From contig JAIWOG010000220.1 in the NCBI GenBank assembly GCA_020217035.1, positions 1 to 10,000 on the forward strand: a stretch of DNA of 10,000 nt, written 5' to 3'. Source of the stretch: Magnetospirillum sp. Lineage in GTDB: Bacteria; Pseudomonadota; Alphaproteobacteria; Rhodospirillales; Magnetospirillaceae. This document shows, piece by piece, positions 6,138 through 10,000 of the stretch. Below the pieces are notes generated by a model, which was not told the origin of the DNA, did not search any database, and saw only the letters and a program-made list of their open reading frames with translations. The translations under genes were made by a program, and so were the position numbers. Position 1 is the first letter of the stretch. The number at the start of each line of letters is the position of its first letter.

Positions 6138-6851
6138 ATGGAGACGAAACCCGATCATGCCCGCCCGGCCCTGGCCGCCCTGGAAACCTGGGTGTTCGAC
6201 CTGGACAACACGCTTTATCCGGCGTCGTCCAGCCTGTTTCCGCAAATCGACGTGCGCATGCGCCAGTTCATCGCCGACCGGCTTGATCTCGGTCTGGACG
6301 ACGCCTTCGTGTTGCAGAAACGCTATTACCGCGAATTCGGCACCACGCTTCGCGGCCTGATGACCGTGCACGGCATGGAACCCAGCGACTTCCTGGCCTA
6401 TGTGCACGACATCGACCACACCGTGCTGGACGTGGCGCCGTTGCTGGATCAGGCGCTGGCGGCGCTTCCGGGACGCAAGCTGATCTTCACCAACGGTTCG
6501 CACAAACATGCGGAAAACGTGCTGGCCCGGTTGGGGATCGAGCGCCATTTCGACGGCATCTTCGACATCGCCGCCGCCGATTTCATCCCCAAGCCGCAGC
6601 CGCAATGCTATGACCTGATGGTACGGCGCTTCGGCATCGATCCCCGCGCCGCCGCCATGGTCGAAGATATCCACCGCAATCTGGGGCCGGCTGCCGCCCT
6701 GGGCATGACCACGGTTTGGGTGCGCCAGGACAACCACCCCGACTTCAAGGTGGTGATCCAGGAAGAAGACGATTTGTCCCACGTGCATCATATCGTCGAG
6801 GACTTGCCCCACTGGCTTGGGCAGGTGGGGGCTACTCCCTCGGCGCGTTGA
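6138..6851 (+). CDS. HAD-superfamily hydrolase, pyrimidine 5'-nucleotidase type
   Basis: A 237-residue cytoplasmic HAD phosphatase. All four motifs are present: motif [10 protein letters not shown] (nucleophile D21, acid/base D23), motif II IFTNGS (116-121), motif III lysine in PKPQP (K152), and motif [18 protein letters not shown] (175-190; E176/D177 bind magnesium). The DLDNTLYP form and the helical cap insert after it are typical of the SDT1/Phm8-like pyrimidine 5'-nucleotidases, so it probably dephosphorylates UMP/CMP or related small phosphates, but HAD specificity is poorly predicted by sequence. The ATG at 6138 was chosen; an in-frame TTG at 6102 would add 12 Arg-rich residues with no family match. 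AGGGGG lies directly before the ATG, closer than usual. It precedes dapD by 63 nt; the link to lysine synthesis looks positional rather than enzymatic. Confidence 0.82.
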   Translation: METKPDHARPALAALETWVFDLDNTLYPASSSLFPQIDVRMRQFIADRLDLGLDDAFVLQKRYYREFGTTLRGLMTVHGMEPSDFLAYVHDIDHTVLDVAPLLDQALAALPGRKLIFTNGSHKHAENVLARLGIERHFDGIFDIAAADFIPKPQPQCYDLMVRRFGIDPRAAAMVEDIHRNLGPAAALGMTTVWVRQDNHPDFKVVIQEEDDLSHVHHIVEDLPHWLGQVGATPSAR

Positions 6852-6875
6852 CTTGGGGCGCCAACGCGCTATGTT
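6848..6875 (+). promoter_or_regulatory. Predicted dapD promoter overlapping the HAD gene stop
   Basis: TTGACT (6848-6853), a 16-nt spacer and TATGTT (6870-6875) lie 39 nt before the dapD ATG. The -35 box contains the stop codon of the HAD gene (TGA, 6849-6851). The match to sigma70 consensus is good for this GC-rich genome. dapD can thus be transcribed alone or by read-through. Confidence 0.5.
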
Positions 6876-6914
6876 TCCGCCAACCCTTTCTAAGCCGACA
6901 CAAGGATCACGGCC

Positions 6915-7757
6915 ATGAGCTTCGCCGACCTGCAAAAAGCCATCGAGGATGCCTGGGAAGTCCGCGACACCATCAATTCCAAGACCGATTCCAAGATCCG
7001 CGACGCGGTCGACATGGCTTTGGGCATGTTGGACACCGGCCATTTCCGCGTCGCCGAGAAACTGGACGGCGAATGGGTGGTGAATCAGTGGCTGAAGAAG
7101 GCGGTGCTGCTGTCCTTCCGCCTGAACGATTCACGCCCCGTTCCCGGTGCGCCCAACGGCTCGCACTGGTTCGACAAGGTGCCGACCAAGTTCGAAGGCT
7201 GGGACGAAGGCATGTTCCAAGCCCATGGCTTCCGCGCCGTGCCCGGCGCCGTGGTGCGTCGCCCCGCCTTCATCGCCCCGGGCGTGGTGCTGATGCCCAG
7301 CTTCGTCAATGTCGGCGCCTATGTGGACACCGGCACCATGGTGGACACCTGGGCCACCGTCGGCTCCTGCGCCCAGATCGGCCGCAACGTCCACATCTCG
7401 GGCGGCGCCGGCATCGGCGGCGTGCTGGAACCCTTGCAGGCCGGCCCGGTGATCATCGAGGACAACGTCTTCATCGGGGCGCGGGCCGAAGTGGCGGAAG
7501 GCGTCATCGTCGAGGAAGGCGCCGTGCTGTCCATGGGCGTCTATATCGGCAAGTCCACCAAGATCGTCGACCGCGCCACCGGCGAAGTGTTCTATGGCCG
7601 GGTTCCCGCCTATTCGGTGGTGGTGTCGGGCACCATGCCGGGCAAGCCGCTGCCCAATGGCGAGCCCGGCCCCAACCTTTATTGCGCCGTCATCGTCAAG
7701 CGCGTCGACGAAAAGACCCGTTCCAAGGTCTCGATCAACGAGCTGTTGCGCGATTGA
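6915..7757 (+). CDS. dapD: 2,3,4,5-tetrahydropyridine-2,6-dicarboxylate N-succinyltransferase
   Basis: A 280-residue cytoplasmic acyltransferase that transfers succinyl from succinyl-CoA to tetrahydrodipicolinate, in the succinylase branch leading to meso-diaminopimelate and lysine. Length is as expected for the family. An N-terminal helical region (1-100) includes [13 protein letters not shown] (66-78). It is followed by a left-handed beta-helix of hexapeptide repeats (about 105-240), with [18 protein letters not shown] (133-150), [11 protein letters not shown] (163-173) and [19 protein letters not shown] (185-203). The family normally forms trimers. ATG at 6915 has AAGGA at 6902-6906. Its TGA overlaps the TTG start of dapE. 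Confidence 0.96.
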   Translation: MSFADLQKAIEDAWEVRDTINSKTDSKIRDAVDMALGMLDTGHFRVAEKLDGEWVVNQWLKKAVLLSFRLNDSRPVPGAPNGSHWFDKVPTKFEGWDEGMFQAHGFRAVPGAVVRRPAFIAPGVVLMPSFVNVGAYVDTGTMVDTWATVGSCAQIGRNVHISGGAGIGGVLEPLQAGPVIIEDNVFIGARAEVAEGVIVEEGAVLSMGVYIGKSTKIVDRATGEVFYGRVPAYSVVVSGTMPGKPLPNGEPGPNLYCAVIVKRVDEKTRSKVSINELLRD

Positions 7758-8899
7758 CCGACCTGAAAGACCCCGTCGGCCTGGCGGCCGCGCTGATCCA
7801 ACGCGCCAGCGTCACCCCGGACGACGCTGGCGCCCGCGATCTGTTGGCCGGTTGGCTGCGGCAATTGGGTTTTGATTGCCACAATGTGGATTCCGCCACC
7901 GGCGGTCCGCTGATCCGCAATCTTTACGCCCGGCGGGGCCAAAGCGGGGTCAATTTCTGTTTCGCCGGCCACACCGACGTGGTCCCCGTGGGCTCCAGCG
8001 CCTGGAGCGTCGAGCCCTTTGGCGGCACCATCCTCAATGATCGGCTGTATGGTCGCGGCGCCGCCGACATGAAGGGGGCCATCGCCTGTTTCGTCGCCGC
8101 CGTGGCACGGTTCGTGGAGCAGGGCGAGGCGGCGGGCTCCATCAGCCTGCTGATCACCGGCGACGAGGAAGGCCCGGCCGTGGACGGAACGGTGAAGGTG
8201 CTGGACTGGCTGGCGGCGCGGGGCGAAAAGCTCGACGCCTGCATCGTCGGCGAGCCGACCAATCCCAACCGCCTGGGCGAGATGATGAAGATCGGCCGGC
8301 GCGGTTCGCTGAACGGCAAGCTTACGGTATTCGGCACCCAGGGCCATGCCGCCTATCCGCATCTGGCCGACAATCCCATTCCGCGCCTGCTGGCCATGCT
8401 GAACGCTCTGACCGCCGAGCCGCTGGACCACGGTTCGCCGCATTTCCAGGCTTCCACCCTGACGCTGACCACGGTGGATGTGGGCAACGCCGCCACCAAC
8501 GTCATCCCGGCCCAGGCCAAGGCGGGCTTCAACATCCGCTTCAACGATTTGCACAGCGGCGCCAGCTTGGAAAAGTGGATCCGCCATACTCTGGACAGCG
8601 TCGGCGGCGAATACGAATTGGCAATCGAAGTGTCGGGCGAAAGCTTCCTGACCCAGCCCGGCGCCCTGTCGCGGGCGGTGGCCGATTGTGCCCAAGCGGT
8701 GACCGGCCTCAGGCCCGAGGAATCCACCACCGGCGGCACCTCGGACGCCCGTTTCATCAAGAACCATTGCCCGGTGCTGGAATTCGGGTTGGTCAGCCAG
8801 ACCATGCACAAGGTGGACGAACACGTGCTGGTCGCCGACCTGGAAGCCCTGACGCAAATCTATGTGGGCGTCTTGGAGCGTCTGGTGGGGCGGGCGTGA
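7754..8899 (+). CDS. dapE: Succinyl-diaminopimelate desuccinylase, TTG start overlapping dapD
   Basis: A 381-residue M20-family metallopeptidase that hydrolyses N-succinyl-LL-2,6-diaminopimelate to LL-diaminopimelate and succinate. All active-site residues are visible: H73 in GHTDVVPVG, bridging metal ligand D105 in AADMKGA, catalytic E138 and ligand E139 in TGDEEGP, E167 in VGEPTN, and H352 in TMHKVDEHV. The GGTSDARF motif (327-334) is intact. The dimerisation lid domain lies about 182-295, starting with RRGSLNGKL. The start is TTG at 7754: it shares TTGA with the dapD stop (7755-7757), gives a normal length and N-terminus ([15 protein letters not shown]), and no ATG is suitably placed. The frame stays open far upstream through dapD, but that is not coding. 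Expression is likely coupled to dapD. Confidence 0.95.
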   Translation: MTDLKDPVGLAAALIQRASVTPDDAGARDLLAGWLRQLGFDCHNVDSATGGPLIRNLYARRGQSGVNFCFAGHTDVVPVGSSAWSVEPFGGTILNDRLYGRGAADMKGAIACFVAAVARFVEQGEAAGSISLLITGDEEGPAVDGTVKVLDWLAARGEKLDACIVGEPTNPNRLGEMMKIGRRGSLNGKLTVFGTQGHAAYPHLADNPIPRLLAMLNALTAEPLDHGSPHFQASTLTLTTVDVGNAATNVIPAQAKAGFNIRFNDLHSGASLEKWIRHTLDSVGGEYELAIEVSGESFLTQPGALSRAVADCAQAVTGLRPEESTTGGTSDARFIKNHCPVLEFGLVSQTMHKVDEHVLVADLEALTQIYVGVLERLVGRA

Positions 8900-9462
8900 T
8901 TTCCTGGGTGGAAATCCACGCCGGCATCTATGGCGCCTGGCGCCTGGCCCGCCGCGATCCCGGCGGCTTGGTGTGGATCAACGATTCCCCCGACGGTTAC
9001 TGGCGGTCGTTCTGGGCGGCGGCCCTGGTGTTTCCCGGTGTGATGGCGCTGGAAATCCTGAGCGGCGGCTTCGGCGACGATCCTGGCTTTCGCGCAGTCC
9101 TGGTCAAGCTGATCGCTTACGCCATCGACTGGACCGCTTATCCGTTGCTGATGGTGTTCGTCGCCGAATCGCTGGGTCGCTTCCATCGCTTTTGGCGCTA
9201 TGGGGCGCTTTACAATTGGTCGGCGGTGGTGCAGGTGGGGCTGTTGTTGCCCCTGGTGTCGATGACCGTGCTGACCCAGTCGCCCATGCTGATGCTGCTG
9301 GTGCAAGCGTTGACCGTGCTGTTGCTGGTCTATCGTGCCTATATGGCGCATGTGGCCCTGGAAGTGGGCTGGGGCACCGCCATCGGCATCACTTTCATGG
9401 ATGTGTTGCTGGCTTTGCTGCTGGAAAACATCTCCGATCGGGTGATGGTCGGTCTTTGGTAA
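8896..9462 (+). CDS. Small polytopic membrane protein of unknown function, GTG start overlapping dapE
   Basis: A 188-residue hydrophobic protein that I do not recognise. The start is GTG at 8896, sharing GTGA with the dapE stop (8897-8899). About four to five membrane segments are visible, roughly 36-56, 66-91, 108-126, 130-150 and 158-178. The soluble N-terminus contains [20 protein letters not shown], and [16 protein letters not shown] follows. A charged loop [14 protein letters not shown] lies near 95-108. The sequence around D169 ([15 protein letters not shown]) has acidic residues in or near a membrane segment. There is no signal peptide cleavage site. Yip1-like membrane proteins have a similar size and layout, but I cannot confirm relatedness. 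Tight coupling to dapE and a 10-nt gap to the methyltransferase gene put it firmly in the operon; its role in diaminopimelate metabolism, if any, is unknown. Confidence 0.8.
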   Translation: MISWVEIHAGIYGAWRLARRDPGGLVWINDSPDGYWRSFWAAALVFPGVMALEILSGGFGDDPGFRAVLVKLIAYAIDWTAYPLLMVFVAESLGRFHRFWRYGALYNWSAVVQVGLLLPLVSMTVLTQSPMLMLLVQALTVLLLVYRAYMAHVALEVGWGTAIGITFMDVLLALLLENISDRVMVGLW

Positions 9463-9472
9463 GGACAACGCC

Positions 9473-10000
9473 ATGAGCAAGGATGTGTGGGGCGCCGTCG
9501 ACGATTATTTCGCCCAGGCGCTGATGCCCGCCGACCCGGTGCTGGACGCGGCGCTGGACGCCAGCCGCCAAGCCGGCCTGCCGGCCATCAACGTCGCCCC
9601 CAACCAGGGCAAGCTGCTGTATTTGATGGCCCGCATGGTCGGCGCCCGGCGCATTCTGGAAATCGGCACCCTGGCCGCCTATTCCACCATCTGGCTGGCC
9701 CGCGCCCTGCCGGCCGGCGGTTCCTTGGTGACCCTGGAGGCCGATCCCGCCCATGCGGCGGTGGCGCAGGCCAACATCGCCATGGCGGGCCTGGACCAGG
9801 TGGTGGAATTGCGCGAAGGCAAGGCGCTGGACACCCTGCCCAGCCTGGTCGGCCCCTTCGACTTCGTCTTCATCGACGCCGACAAGACCAACAACACAGC
9901 CTATTTCCAGTGGGCGCTGAAACTGTCGCGCCCCGGCACCGCCATCGTCGTCGACAACGTGGTGCGCGACGGCAAGGTGCTGGACCCGGATGCCGAGGAA
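9473..10000 (+). CDS. SAM-dependent O-methyltransferase (Methyltransf_3, catechol/caffeoyl-CoA OMT type), 5' part
   Basis: The first 176 codons of a class I Rossmann methyltransferase; members are usually about 215-225 residues, so some 40-50 are missing past the right edge. Visible are the SAM-binding motif I ILEIGTLAAYSTIWLARALP (61-80), the acidic residue E89 in TLEADP that should bind the ribose hydroxyls, FDFVFIDADKTNN (129-141) with metal-ligand-like D135 and D137, and VVDNVV (159-164), where D161 and N162 complete the divalent-metal site. It probably methylates a catechol-like or other small hydroxylated substrate, but the substrate cannot be predicted. The glycine pair often seen in motif I (GTxGGYS) is Ala-Ala here. 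ATG at 9473 has AAGGA at 9461-9465, which overlaps the preceding stop codon. Confidence 0.88.
   Translation, partial: MSKDVWGAVDDYFAQALMPADPVLDAALDASRQAGLPAINVAPNQGKLLYLMARMVGARRILEIGTLAAYSTIWLARALPAGGSLVTLEADPAHAAVAQANIAMAGLDQVVELREGKALDTLPSLVGPFDFVFIDADKTNNTAYFQWALKLSRPGTAIVVDNVVRDGKVLDPDAEE

Noticed and set aside
6716..8899. A 727-codon open frame that could be read as a large N-terminal extension of DapE
   Set aside because: The part before 7754 is out of frame with dapD and gives Arg/Gly/His-rich sequence without motifs. DapE has its normal length when started at TTG 7754.
1..10000. Mobile element, prophage, CRISPR or defence system
   Set aside because: No transposase, integrase, repeat-spacer array, toxin-antitoxin pair or nuclease was recognised, and the genes are ordinary chromosomal metabolism and signalling genes.

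Overview
This is a GC-rich, gene-dense chromosomal window. Its gene content and style point to an alphaproteobacterium of the Rhodospirillales, plausibly Magnetospirillum-like: a SAM-II riboswitch ahead of a MetZ-type sulfhydrylase, a DUF2336 protein beside a PAS/GAF/GGDEF protein, and the run HAD hydrolase-dapD-dapE. The taxon is an inference from gene style, not from a marker gene. Nothing marks the region as mobile: there is no transposase, integrase, tRNA, CRISPR array or phage gene, and no obvious change in base composition.

Layout. (1) 1-950, minus strand: 5' part of metZ (homocysteine synthesis), running off the left edge. Its leader (951-1101) carries a good sigma70-type promoter, a SAM-II riboswitch aptamer starting almost at the predicted transcription start, and a downstream segment able to form competing hairpins that could hide or free the metZ Shine-Dalgarno. 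(2) 1234-2034, plus strand: fabI, a divergent-type enoyl-ACP reductase. (3) 2035-2155: two strong inverted repeats at the convergent junction of fabI and the next gene. (4) 2107-6039, minus strand: three genes read PAS-PAS-GAF-GGDEF diguanylate cyclase, then a DUF2336 protein with LRV/HEAT-like repeats (3-nt gap), then a secreted substrate-binding-like protein (90-nt gap, with its own possible promoter). (5) 6138-10000, plus strand: HAD-family pyrimidine 5'-nucleotidase-like gene, dapD, dapE, a small polytopic membrane protein of unknown function, and the 5' part of a class I SAM-dependent O-methyltransferase.

How the genes fit together. metZ, dapD and dapE serve the aspartate-family pathways: methionine on one side, meso-diaminopimelate and lysine on the other. 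dapD, dapE and the membrane-protein gene are tightly coupled. dapE starts with TTG inside the dapD stop (TTGA) and the membrane protein starts with GTG inside the dapE stop (GTGA), so both can be missed if only ATG starts are used. The central minus-strand cluster looks like a signalling unit making or sensing cyclic di-GMP, with a retained RxxD product-inhibition site.

I do not see a clearly new biological system. The points most worth a second look are the metZ leader architecture, the GGDEF-DUF2336-binding-protein cluster, and the unknown membrane protein in the dap operon.
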